Source: Neolentinus lepideus HHB14362 ss-1
Lineage: Eukaryota > Basidiomycota > Agaricomycetes > Gloeophyllales > Gloeophyllaceae
Assembly (NCBI GenBank): GCA_001632425.1
Contig: KV425571.1
Span: 87,460-151,459, forward strand
Length of the DNA stretch: 64,000 nt
Direction: 5' to 3'
In this document: positions 1-11,148 of the stretch, one piece after another
Position numbering within the stretch: position 1 is the first letter of the stretch
Layout of the letters: each line of letters starts with the position of its first letter
Made by a program: the position numbers and the translations under genes
Notes under the pieces: generated by a model
Database searches by the model: none
What the model was told of the DNA's origin: nothing
The model's input: the letters and a program-made list of their open reading frames with translations, nothing else

Positions 1-338
1 TGAAATCGTAACTAAAATTGTTTTTCAGCTTCAAATATGCAATCATTGATCATTCATGTGCCTCGTAGGTAGAAAGTGTATCATAGATTTGTCCGTGTCC
101 GAGTTATTAGCGCTTGTGAAGCGAACTCCCAGAGGCGCCTTACATCTGGTTTATACCTCTCCCTTTTCCAATAATGCTCGTCCCGCGACAACACTCCTTC
201 CACAGGTAGACCAAGTAGTAGCAGTGCTTACACAGGTCCGTGCGCCTTCCGTCTTATCTAGATTTTATCACCCTCGTCTTGCTTTGTGCCATCGTCTTCC
301 TTTCTTGTGGTCTTCCTTTATACTCTGTCCAAGGCAGG

Positions 339-345
339 TATATAA
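339..345 (+). promoter_or_regulatory. TATA-like box of the first gene
   Basis: The sequence TATATAA lies about 45 bases before the ATG at 389. This spacing is usual for a fungal core promoter and is one reason to treat the downstream small ORF as a real or formerly real gene. No other promoter element is evident. Confidence 0.4.
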
Positions 346-388
346 CTCATAAGCATGTGGATCCCAACTCTTCCTCTGCGCCATCATC

Positions 389-1090
389 ATGCCTAAGAGA
401 TGGAAGAAATAGGAAGCTGCTCGCGCTCGCGCCGACCGCGATCTCGTTCAATTTGCATCTGATGAAGTCGCAGTACGCCGGTATTGCGACGAGGATACAG
501 ACAATTCTCAATCAGCATACCTCTGTACTTGTCCTGGCTGCGGGAGACAGCACGATATAAGAGAGGTGTGAGTTCTCGATACATTGGATGCACAGCGGCT
601 GCTAACTCAACCCGTCACAGGTTGTTCTTCGATATGTTGGAGAAAATACGTCTGATGTCTGAGCGGCGCGCTTACATGGAAGAATTCGCGGAACATGGTC
701 GAGATAGACCAACGCATGCCTCGCGACAGTTCGCCTACATCGAGGAGATACCGGACGAAAGCGAGGCAGAGGTCAAGGTCAAGACAAAACTGCGATCCAG
801 AACTAGATCCAAAAAGCAGAAGCGGCATGCACCGAACCCTCAGGTGGACTATAAATTAGTGGCTCTTACCCTGGTATGTCCAAGGTGCTGCACGTCTCGC
901 ATTCTAACCGAAATTTTAGGGAGGACTGGTATTATTGTATCTTGTATTCGTCAGATGATGCCCAAATTGTCGAAATATATCATGTTCCTATCGCCTCTCA
1001 GTACATGTTGGTTCAGCCACCAGTAGCTGAGTGGCTGGTCGTTTCGAACGATCGTCCTCTCGGACCAAGCCTCTGCCGGCGAACTACGTA
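389..1090 (+). pseudogene. Small unrecognised gene, possibly broken by an early stop
   Basis: I do not recognise this product. The ATG at 389 opens a basic start (MPKRWKK) that meets TAG at 410-412. The same frame then continues with an Ala/Arg-rich stretch, a short Cys pair (CTCPGCG), and, after a likely intron with donor GTGAGT near 566 and acceptor CAG near 620, a charged segment (around MLEKIRLMSERRAY) ending in a Lys/Arg-rich patch. A further short intron before about 920 would add an exon ending at 1090. The in-frame TAG could be a nonsense mutation, or translation may start elsewhere through an upstream exon. The Cys pair and basic patches hint at nucleic-acid binding, but this is only inference. 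Confidence 0.3.
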
Positions 1091-1634
1091 AGACCGCCCA
1101 GAATGAATCTGCAGGAAGAGTTCGGGCGTGATGCAGATAGTCTGTTCACCACAGTTGTACTTCTTAAGCTTCGTAACAACGCCAGTTTGAGAGTTCTATC
1201 TAACGAACCTGCTTGCCGAAGAAAGTTCGACGAAAGGTGCCAAGACGGATGCCCTTGCGAGAGGTGCTGGACGCTCAGATGAGCCGCAACATCGGGCCAG
1301 GCTCCCCGGATCGGTCAGGTATGGGACCGGTGGGGGCGGATTGGGATGGCTGTGGAGGCTAAAGTTCCTGTGTATAGGGGGCTGAAAAACTCGCCAGTCT
1401 AGGATGTATACGGGGTATGCAAGACATTGCAATGCTATGTAGGCTGCTCCCTCTTTTCCTGATGCTTCTTGCCCTGTCACACATCGTGATACACGTGACT
1501 TCGTCACGCTTGGTTATTCCAGACGCCCTCCGCTGAGGTTGTTCCCGAGTTTCGCGGCCGGTTTGACTTACGAATCTAGTATTCCCTCTGACTTGAACTG
1601 TTGCGAATTGACGAAATTGATACGAAGCTCTGAA

Positions 1635-4600
1635 ATGGCCGCCCAAACATCCATATTACCACTCCTCCCATTCCACAAGTCGATCATTGAGCGTATCCAC
1701 GACCCTGCAACAAGCGACTTCGTCCTATTAGCGCGCGGACTCGGTCTGCGCAGGATAATATGTACCCTCATGAAGATTTACGACTCGCCCCAGACACTCA
1801 CTTTACTTCTGAATGCGTCGCAAGATGAGGAGTCGGCAATCGGAGAGGAGTTGGGCGTTATGGGATGTAGGAAGCCGGGTCTTAGAGCTGTGGGATATGA
1901 GATGGGGAGGAAGGACAGGTGAGTAAGACTCCGTGTGTCATTGCCTGATAGTATGAAGTGAAGACAAGCGCAAGCTCTGACGGTGCGCAATGTAACATGG
2001 TAGGCAAGACCTCTATAAGCAAGGTGGCCTTGTCTCTGTCACCTCCCGCATCCTAGTCGTCGACATGCTCCAGTCCGATGTTCCGACTGAACTTATAACA
2101 GGCATTATTGTCATGCATGCCGAGAAGTTTGTGCGTCAACTTAATGACACAGCTCTGTATGGCTAATGTATTCTTCCTGTTCATGATCGACCACGATCAG
2201 TGTGACCCCTCTGTCTCTGGAAGCCTTCATTGTGCGTCTCTACAGGGAGAAGAACAAGAATGGATTCCTCAAGGCATTCTCTGATGAGCCTGAACACATT
2301 ACCAGTGGATTGTCGCCTTTACGGACCATTCTCAAGGAATTGCAGTTGCGGACGGTGCATATCTACCCGAGGTGACCCAAGTAGCAAGCCCACTCTGTTT
2401 GTATTGACATTCGAGAGCACAGGTTCCACGAGGAGATCAAACAGTCTCTCGAACGGCGGCGCGCCGACGTCATCGAAATATACCCTCACCTAACGGAATC
2501 GATGAAAGATATTCACACTGCTATCGTACAATGCATGACCACCACACTCGCTGAGCTCAAACGATCCAATACGACAGTAGGCTTTACGTGGCCTAGTATC
2601 CTTCTCCATCCAACATTTACCTTAGTTAGATTTGGACGACCTGAACGTGGACAACGCGTACTTCCGCTCCTTCGATGCCATTGTCCGGAGACAATTGGAT
2701 CCTGTCTGGCATAAAGTAGGTCCAAAGACGAAGCAGCTCGTTAGCGACCTTGCTACTCTGCGCATGCTATTGACGTCAGTCTTGGTACTGGTCCTTGGTC
2801 GATTCGAAGCTAATCATTCTATAGATACCTTCTGTCGTACGATGCACTAGCATTCCACGCCTATCTCGAGACGATCATCGCCTCGAACACAACTGGCGCT
2901 GGAGGTGGTCAGAAGCAACACCAGAGCCCCTGGCTACTTACCGACGCGGCGAACGTCATTTTTCAGGTGGCCAAGCGGAGGTGCTACACGCTATCCAGGA
3001 AACTCACTCTTCCTCCGTCTTCGGCGAATGAGATTGATCTGGCAGACGACGAGGAAGCATGGGCTGCGTTAGATGAAGTCGAATTCGGCGCGAGTGCAAG
3101 AAGGGGGAGTGAAAAGAAGAATGAGAGGAAATGGCTGCCGGATGGGATGGACCCCGTTCTGGAGGAGCTCCCGAAGTGGGAGACATTGGCGGAAGTATTG
3201 CAGGAGATCGAGGAGGAGATGCTGAGGTTTGACCCGATGGGGAGATCTGGATCCTGTGAGTACGCTCCGCTTGTCGCAGTCTATGTTCATGATCCTAGGT
3301 GTTTTCAGTTACCCCTGGGAGTAACACGGTTCTCATCATGACGTCGTCGATGCGGACATCAAATCTTGTCACTGAATATCTAGAATCGATGGACACGAAT
3401 GCACCAGCGGGCCAGAAGGGGAGAAAGATGATGCAGAAAAAGCTGAGATTGTATTTGTGGTGGAAGAGCAAGCTCAGTGAGCGGAAGAGAGAGGGAAGGT
3501 CTGCGTTTAAGTTGCCACATAAAGTCGGCAACGCGCTGAATGGGGAAGATGAGACGCAGGACGATGGGGTGAGTGAAGCATTGAAGAAGAAAGATGGAGA
3601 AAGGCGAGAGAGACAACAGAGCAGGAGAAGAGTGAGGGGAGGGGCTGCGAATGCTAGCATGAGTACGAGGGTGAAGGACAGGAAGAACGGCGATGCAGTT
3701 GTAGGAGAAGGCCAAATGAAGGATGAGGCAGACGATATTGCAGAATTGTGAGTGCTAAGCGAAGACTCCAGTACGAGATGAGAGTTTACGTCAAAGTGAC
3801 TGTTGCTAGTCTCTTAACTCAAGGAACAAGCACCGGGGAACTCCTTTCTTTTGACGACGGTGGGCCAGTCCCGTTAACAGACTTCGACCAAGACATTGCT
3901 CTAGCCCTGGGTGCTCCCGATTTTGACGACGTTTATGGATTGCTAGCTCCCCAGCAGACGATCGTCGTTCATGCCTATTCGGATGACAGCGATGACATGA
4001 TGCTAGCGGAGATACAGCCGAGATTCATCGTCATGTTCGAGCCGAATCAGGATTTTGTTCGGCGTATCGAGGTATGTTTCCATGTTATCGAGGAACGTCT
4101 CAAATGATAATGACCGGCTTTAGGTCTACAGGAGCTCAAGTCCAGGTCTAGGTGTGCGAGTGTACTTCATGGTGTATAGAGATAGCTCCGAAGAACATAA
4201 GTACCTTCTTGGCCTCCGGCGAGAGAAGGACGCTTTTGAACGACTGATTAAGGAACGAGGGGTACGTCTGGTGATCCTGTCGGTGTTCGCATGCAATAAC
4301 TTTGTGAACGTAGTCAATGCTCATGCCTATCCTGGAAGAGCGGAGACCAGGCACTAATGATGCGATGATTAAGACTATAAGTAGTCGCATAGCTGGTGGC
4401 AGGAAGGAGCTCAACAAGGAACCCTCTAGGGTCAGTGGTTACATAGTGTTCTTGATAGCTTCATTTTAAACCGTCGCCACGCAGGTTGTTGTTGATGTCC
4501 GAGAGTTCCGCTCTTCGCTGCCGTCCCTGCTGCATGCCTCTGGCCTTTTGGTTGTTCCTGCCACTCTGACTGTTGGCGACTATGTCTTGACGCCTGATAT

Positions 4601-5330
4601 GTGTGTCGAGAGGAAGAGTATCCCTGATTTAGTGTCGAGTTTTAACAGTGGAAGACTGTACGCTTCTCATATCTCATTCTTTGTCACGCTGCTCACTGCG
4701 CTACAGATACACACAATGCGAGCTGATGTCCGTCCATTACAAGCAACCGATCCTCCTAATTGAGTTCGAAGAACATAAATCCTTTTCTTTGGAGGTGAAA
4801 TGAAACATTTTTTACGTCTATTGTAACAAGTCTGATCAAGCTTCTATTCTAAGACTGTCTCCGACATGAAATCGTACGCAAAGCCAACCGGTAAATATCC
4901 GCAGAAAAAGGTGTCCAACGGACCTACCGACCCGGACGGCCCCTCTGCACCCAGCATACAATCCAAGTTGGTCCTACTAACTCTGTCATTCCCGCGTCTA
5001 CGTATTATATGGTCCTCATCTCCCTATGCCACAAGCGATATCTTCGCTGACCTCAAGCTGAACAACCCCGAGCCCGATCCAGGGACTGCGATCTCCATTG
5101 GTGCGGAAGACGACGCCGAGCGGGGCGCAGGCGTGAACGCTGCTGCCGAAGAGCTGCTCCGATGCCTCCCTGGAATCACGGCAAAGAACGTGCATTTTGT
5201 GATGGGTAAGGTTGGCAGTGTGAGGGAGTTGTGTGAGTTAGGTCTGGAGCAGGTGCAGGAAATTCTGGGCGTTGAGCCAGGTAAAGCGTGTTACGAGTTC
5301 ATGCAAAAAAGTAGTAGAAAGAAGTGGTAG
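1635..5330 (+). CDS. RAD1: DNA repair endonuclease Rad1/XPF (ERCC4 family)
   Basis: This is the catalytic subunit of the XPF-ERCC1 (Rad1-Rad10) structure-specific endonuclease, which cuts on the 5' side of bubbles and flaps in nucleotide excision repair, crosslink repair and single-strand annealing in the nucleus. The spliced protein follows XPF along its whole length. The N-terminal degenerate helicase part starts [12 protein letters not shown] and continues through [10 protein letters not shown] and [11 protein letters not shown]. An acidic/basic linker lies at 3300-3750. The nuclease core near 4560-4660 reads [10 protein letters not shown], then VERKSIPDL, so the GDXnERKX3D metal-binding signature is complete. 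The C-terminal helix-hairpin-helix ([12 protein letters not shown]) ends at 5330. The ATG at 1635 is the first Met before the conserved start. Introns are small; the first donor is GTGAGT at 1919. The joins at 2126/2201 and 2371/2423 keep frame. No lesion was seen. Confidence 0.95.
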
Positions 5331-5549
5331 AGTGCACTTTATGCATCCTCTTCTCCGGTGTCTGTCGTTGTATATAGAGCTTCCTGTATATTAGTGTACA
5401 TCTCTCGCGTTCGTCCCGGCAAAGCGCCCTTGCCAGTGTGCCCTTGTGCGTAATCCGGATAGGATTATGCACGAAAAAATAATCCTACAGCCGCAGTCCA
5501 CAGTGGCATCCTAAAAATAAACTGACAGCAACGAGCAGGGGACAGATCG

Positions 5550-6637
5550 TCACCACCGCCTATCCGTTGCACTCTTATGACCTCGCCCTCTTTCCCGTTG
5601 TGCATACGCCTCGCGAACCTCGACCTTGTTGTACAAATCGCCGTAATAGCCTCTATCATCCCCACGGACAGTGCTGGGCGTCTGACTTCCTGCCATCTCC
5701 CGCTTCTTCCGGGCGATGAGGGCAAGCGCGCGCTGCCGCTCAGAGGATTCCCGCGACAAACGAAACTCTTGAAGGGATGGAGGTAATGACTTCGAGTGTG
5801 GCATGGGCAGTGGGGGTGATCTTCGTTCACGATTCTGTGGACGTGAGGGCCTGAATGACGGTTGCGGGCGCGAGGATGATCCTGATGAGGATGATAATCG
5901 GGAGTTGATGAAGGTGAGAGGGTCATCTCTGGACTGACGCGCGAGGTCTCGAGACCTACGGCTAAGTCAGGGGCTACAGTGATAACCCTGAACGAGGGAT
6001 GACACGCACCTCCGGCCATCATCGACCTCTTTGCCCTTGTCACGGCTCTTCTCTGAGTACCACGGCTTCAAGTCTTTCGCCGATGGAGCGAGTGGGAATC
6101 CCTTCTCGGACTCTGATGGCACAGTCTTCTTGACTTTACGGATTGCTTCTGTAATTGATTGCTAGTCCAACGAGATGAAACGAACGGTATGTCAGCACTG
6201 GAGCCAGCGGTTTCGAGCAGCCAGATGGAGAAGATTGGGAATTTACTCAATGGGTGTAGTTAGAACAGTTGTTCGACTTACTTGTTCGATATCGGCGAAC
6301 AGATTGATATGCCCTCTCGCAGTTGTGAGCCTGTCTGCTTCATCTCTGCCTGCACCTGAGCTCGACTCAGCCACAACCATTGCGCCCTCGTCGTCTGTCT
6401 GATTTGACATTACAGCTCGTTTGCGAAGCGCGTCCATCCTCGCTTCTGCATCCTGAAAACGATGTCTGTTGAGGTAGATATCACACTTTGAAGTGGGCTA
6501 CTCACGGCTACTCGCATCCTATCCTCCTCCCTCTCCTCCTTGAGTTTCGCATCCTCTTCATCACGACGGACGCGTTCGATGTTATCCAACCGGTATGGGT
6601 GGTAAGACTTATGATGAGCGATGTTCAGTTTTCCCAT
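5550..6637 (-). CDS. LENG1-like protein with Cir_N domain
   Basis: The protein starts at the ATG at 6637 with the Cir_N-type motif (KSYHPYRLDNIERVRRDEE), followed by a charged coiled stretch and, after an intron at about 6505, DAEARMDALRKRA. This order matches human LENG1 and related CIR N-terminal proteins, which are nuclear and linked to spliceosomes or transcriptional co-repression. A middle exon carries a Trp-Tyr pair (LKPWYSEKSRDKGKEVDDG near 6030-6070), equivalent to the LENG1 PPWY region. The last exon holds an Arg/Glu-rich helix (SSERQRALALIARKKREM) and ends DRRW at 5550. Length, order and composition fit the family; the molecular role is inferred only from the family. The gene is convergent with RAD1, with about 220 bases between the stops. 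Confidence 0.75.
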
Positions 6638-7262
6638 GTTAGACCGATATGCAAAAGCTAAACGTTTGGAAGAGAGATTAGTGTATTACGTAAATAAGTC
6701 AGATGTGCCATTCCTATTTGTGGCAGTGCAACAATCACCTCCGCATAAAGGCGCCATCCTCGCGTCCAAAAGTTCAACGTTCAACTCGCTCAATTATCGA
6801 TCATTTATTCATATAATAATCACGATCCAGTTTATAGATTTTCAAGCCGCTGATATTGATGACAATGAGGGGCTGAGTCGAAATGTCAGACAAATGACAC
6901 AGGACCCTTCGCGGTACACAATTCAAGAAGTCATTGCCAAGTGTCAGCTGGGTATAGCATCTGTAAATAATGAAGTGGTACTCGCGAAAAAAGAGGGTAT
7001 TTCTGGAAGGAGAGTCGGCGAGGCACGAATGGACAACCTTTTGTCATCAGTACTAGCAGTGATTTTCTAAGATGCATCGGCGTTAGCGCAGTAAATTCAT
7101 CGCAAGATTCACATACATGGTCACTAGGACTCTTCTACATAGGATATTCTGCGCCTTCCAGCAGAGGCCGGGTGCCAGAGAGAGTCACGCTCACGCACAC
7201 TTCTCCTTCGTTACGGTCACGATTCGATTGCCGCGGCGTTGCGCCGACAGTCGACTTGAAAT
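6638..7262. other. Intergenic stretch, promoter side of the LENG1-like gene
   Basis: About 620 bases with no gene I can support. An open frame at 6621-7070 on the + strand runs back across the start codon of the LENG1-like gene, resembles no family known to me, and is probably chance. The stretch is AT-richer than the genes around it. Confidence 0.4.
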
Positions 7263-8138
7263 CTAAACGTTAAACCCTAGGCCACGTCTCGCCTCCGGCT
7301 CATCGAGTTGGATAACCCTCCATACCGATGCTGATGCTCGTTTACTCACCTTCTTCGAGGATACCAACGCTGCTTGGATCTGCCGGCGGAGCAGGACGAC
7401 AACGATTGATGGCTGGCGCGAAGTGTAGCCTGAGTCTTGATCATCACCTATCATAGGTGCAAGTCGCTGAACACACCCTATAGTAATTTGAAGCCGTATT
7501 TCACTGAAATATGAGAAGATCCCTGCTGGCAACGCGAACTTAGTCAATGCCACCATGCCTCGTAAGACGCCCGGAACCGACTTACCTAACAGTTGGAATA
7601 ACCGGATATAGCTGTCCAAAACCATCGAAACTTTGAAAATATCAATGCATCCATCGTCGGCATCATGCATCAAATCTCTGATACCATGTCTGCGCACAAT
7701 CAATCGGATTTCCGGCACTGGATTGGCCTAATTTGATGCTGTATGATGATCAGGGGCCTCCGAAGTCGACAGTAAGTTGGTGAGTAGGAGTTGAGCATCG
7801 GAAACTTGCCATTAAAGACAGCGATCAGGTGTCCAGAATTAGTTGCCCCCGAGGAAGAGCCAGAACTGCTGTGAGGGTACAGACGACCGTGGGTGAAGCA
7901 TAAGTCTGATTTTCGTCAGGATACTGATGCTGAAGGAAAGTGGTAGCTCGAAGGACCCGATTATTTGGTAAATGGAGCCACGCTCAGTCAAGGCAACAAT
8001 CCAGGTAGTCTTATGCCGAGTAAATGTGACATGCCACGGGATCCTGAACAGACGTTCTAGATTTGCTACAAGAAATGTCCGCGAAATGCTCACGACTTCA
8101 AAGGCCGTGCTTCTATGGCCACGACGCGACTGCCACAT
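7263..8138 (-). CDS. Possible small intron-containing gene, unrecognised
   Basis: Several short open segments on the minus strand are joined by plausible splice signals, for example donor GTAAGT near 7587 and donor GTGAG near 7353. One segment reads TTWIVALTERGSIYQIIGSF and another SGSSSGATNSGHLIAVFNG. The W...G..YQIIG pattern recalls a loose group of small basidiomycete proteins of unknown function, but I cannot assemble one confident frame from end to end, and stops fall between segments. It may be a gene, or a decayed one. No function is proposed. Confidence 0.22.
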
Positions 8139-8480
8139 CCGCAGTTAAGCGCGTATCGGAGGGACATTCTCCCTTGTTATCTCGTATCAATGAACACATC
8201 AGGCTGCATTTAGGTCTCTGATCATTGTTTCGCCTCAGGGACGCGACATACCACGTCAAAATTGCCTTACTGGGAAGAAGGTAACATTTGCCACTGGAAG
8301 ATTTCTTTTGCGCGGACAAACATGGCACATGCTACACCAACAAGGTCAAACATCACTAGATTTAAGAGCGCGATTCCTTCCTTGAACCGCCCACCTCCTC
8401 CCCTCAGCTATTGTGATAGGGTCTTCGACGTACTTCCTTTTACATACTTCTTGAGCATTACTTCCCACAACCTATATATC

Positions 8481-10055
8481 ATGCCTCCTTCATCCTCTCA
8501 GCCCCCCGTCGCAGGGCCGTCTAGATCCAAGCGACAACGATCGCCCGTCGACGGGTCGTCCTCACGCACCAAAAAGGCTCGCCCTTCTGCTACCCCAGAA
8601 CCTACCAACCTCCGCCAGATATCCGAGGCTGGCCTGACATGGACCCAATGGATCATGGGTCCGCCAAGGATCCTCCCGAACCCCTCTGTACCGTCTACTC
8701 CACGGTCAGCCACGCCTGCTTCAGAGCGGGGCACGCCGGCGCCTCGACGTAGTTCGCGGCGGCCTTCCGAAGACACTTCAAAATTGGATCCTTCGTCCCT
8801 TGGCTCCGTGTTCACTCAAATCAGGCGCTCTCGAGACACGCTGAGATATGACGAGCGCGTCGAACGTCTGCTGCGAACACTGGTCCCCCCTAAGCAACGG
8901 TCAAGGCTATCTGCTCGTCACAATTTACTAGACCTGAGCCTCACTAGTAAGGCCGTCCTGGCCATGCCTGATCCTGTGGACGAAAGCCGCCCACTCTGCC
9001 CCATGACCTGGTCTGACAACGAAAAACTTTTCTTCGTGAACGGCGAGCATGTCATAATGAAGGACATGGCGAACAATGCGAAGGAGATAGAATTTATGAA
9101 TGTGGGACATCCCCGTCTTCTCGAAGCCGCGCCCAGCGAGCTACCGAATACGCTCGCAATCGGGACCGTCAGCGAAGGCCGCGTACATCTCGTGGATGTG
9201 GCCAAAGCGAAACTTATTCGCAAGATCAACGTTAAGGGCGTCACGTATGCCAAGTGGAATGGGGCTGTTCTCACAGCTGGCGGGAAGGACGGGTCCATCA
9301 AATTCGTGGACACTCGTATTTCAAACCGAAAATCTATTGTCGCCAAATCTAAAAGCCATGAGGGGTACATTTCGTGCCTTAGTTGGCGGCAGGACGGGAT
9401 CATGCTAGCGAGCGGTGACTCGTACGGCTACGTCAATTGCTGGGACTGCCGTATTCTCAAGGGTCATACCGCCCTGCAATACAGCTCCAACAGTTTGTGG
9501 GGCGAGGTGCGTCAGGAGCCGGGAGTTATAACGGTACGCCTAACTTGCTATCTTGTCTGAATATTGTCTTACGGTCGGTCACAACCTCTCTTATTACAGG
9601 CTCTGGCGTGGGTGCCATGGGAGTCCAACCGAGTGGCCAGTGGCTGCGCCCATTTTGCGGAAAAGACTGGGGAAGTTGCGTTCTGGAAAATAGACGATCG
9701 CTTGGTCCGCATCAAGCCAACCTGGAATGTATCCAGCTTGGTCACATCTTTACACTTCGGCCCACCGATATGTAAGGAGATATTGGTGACACATTCTTCC
9801 CAGTTTTCCAGGTCGTGGTTAGGGGAAGAACAGGAGGAGCCTACGGAGTTAGGATCCTTTAATGGAATATCTGTTATGGATGTCGACAACTTCGACAATG
9901 TCGCATCCGACGGCTCTGTAGGGGAGTTCGTCACCGCCAGCGTTCTTAGTCCCGATGGCACACGGTTGGCTTGCGCCGTACCTAAATTTCGCAAGGTCAA
10001 GATCTGGGACGTTTGGGGGAAAGCACGCCCCGTCACCGAGCCTCCTTACTATTGA
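8481..10055 (+). CDS. Divergent Cdc20/Fizzy-like WD40 protein
   Basis: Two exons (8481-9533 and 9600-10055) join in frame as VIT/ALAW. The product is about 500 residues: a Ser/Pro/Arg-rich N-terminal third followed by WD40 repeats. Cdc20/Fzr hallmarks are visible in the propeller: HEGYISCLSWRQDG with ASGDSYGYVNCWD, then ALAWVPWESNRVASG, close to the family ALAWCPW blade, and a last blade KVKIWDVWG. Cdc20/Cdh1 proteins load substrates onto the anaphase-promoting complex. However, I see no C-box (DRYIPxR type) before the propeller, and the protein ends PPYY rather than Ile-Arg, so the two known APC/C docking motifs seem absent. It may be a meiosis-type or otherwise specialised member, or a WD40 protein with a different role. 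The ATG at 8481 is the first in frame after a promoter-like stretch. Confidence 0.7.
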
Positions 10056-10267
10056 CCCCGCTCTGGACAAGACTCCATGAGCTGGGGTGGACGGTACCAG
10101 ATCCGGTGACATGCGGCTCCGAGCTTCTCAGCGTTACAAAGAGTTGATTCTATTGGCATGGTTTGTCGTCCGTAACATGTGTACAATTACTATCTGGGTA
10201 ATATACTTATCGACCCTGATTCGGTCCGCATAGACCAAACCATAAGCTTGATGGTAGTATTCATGAT

Positions 10268-10912
10268 TCATCTTCTCGATGGCTCGCTCGCACCCAAAAG
10301 ACTCGCAACTATGCCAGCACTATCTTGGATCTTTTTGTGACGTTCGTAGAGTACTTGGATGGCCTTTGTAGCATCTGCCAGGAGCTGGTCCTCGGTTTTC
10401 GGCACACCCGATGTCAGCACTGGTAAAGCACCGATGCCACTCTGACGCATCAAAATCATAAGACTCTGAATCTGCTGCTTCAGTGAATTGACGAACGCTG
10501 ATTTAATGTCAAGTGAATTGGTGCAGTTGAATTGCCATAAGTAAGCACTAAAGCATACCCGCTGTCTGGGCTGGACTAGTATGTGGATGATAGGCATTTT
10601 CACTGTCGTAAAGGTGGTAGGTGAAGTCAGTTTTTATTCATCACGACTATCGTAATTGATGCGATGAACTGACATCCCCATCAATGCACTCCGGGCGGTC
10701 TCGCTTATCCGAGCCAACATTTGTTGTACAAGATGCATATTATGTTTGAATAATTCGGGAGAGTTGGGATCGACCGGACCTTGTGGCTCAGGGAAAGGCT
10801 GTCCCATGAATTGCTGCGGGTAGAATCCTCCTTGTGAGTAGGGATTTGGGATCTGACCATTGAATAAGGCAGCGTTCCCAAGTCCATACGACATGTGACC
10901 CGAAGGAAGCAT
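10268..10912 (-). CDS. Small conserved protein of unknown function
   Basis: A three-exon model holds together. Exon 1 runs from the ATG at 10912 (MLPSGHMSYGLGNAAL) through a Gly/Pro/Gln-rich stretch to a helix (HNMHLVQQMLARISETARS). Intron 1 has donor GTCAGT near 10672. A short exon encodes ENAYHPHTSPAQT, and the last exon begins AAFVNSLKQQIQSLMILMRQ and ends in a helix with VLYERHKKIQDSAG, stop at 10268. The joins keep frame. The two long helices suggest a coiled-coil scaffold or complex subunit. I do not recognise the family. The gene is divergent from the methyltransferase, with a 236-base shared promoter region. Confidence 0.6.
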
Positions 10913-11148
10913 GTTAGCAATGCAGTGGTTCTCTCCAAGGATGGAGAGGTGCAGGGTTTCAATCTCAAGAGCGTTCCGTAGATGTGTACGAGTGTTTGGC
11001 AAAAGCTTCGACTTTCAACAAGTACAAATAAACACCGCTTCTAACTTTTTCCGGTAAACAGTGCATCCCAGTGAAGTCGACTTGAATCTACCATGATCGT
11101 CTCGTAGCAGCGGAGACATCAATCACGCACATCCCATCACTCTTGGCA

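Noticed and set aside
3295..3715. Minus-strand open frames of 111-121 codons
   Set aside because: They are antisense to the basic/acidic linker exon of RAD1, whose sense frame matches the gene; their Ser/Leu/Phe composition is the mirror of a Lys/Glu/Arg-rich frame.
5465..6043. Minus-strand frame of 192 codons
   Set aside because: It overlaps the LENG1-like gene in another frame; the spliced model with conserved family segments explains the DNA better.
6621..7070. Plus-strand frame of 149 codons
   Set aside because: It crosses the start of the LENG1-like gene, has no family likeness and has AT-driven composition.
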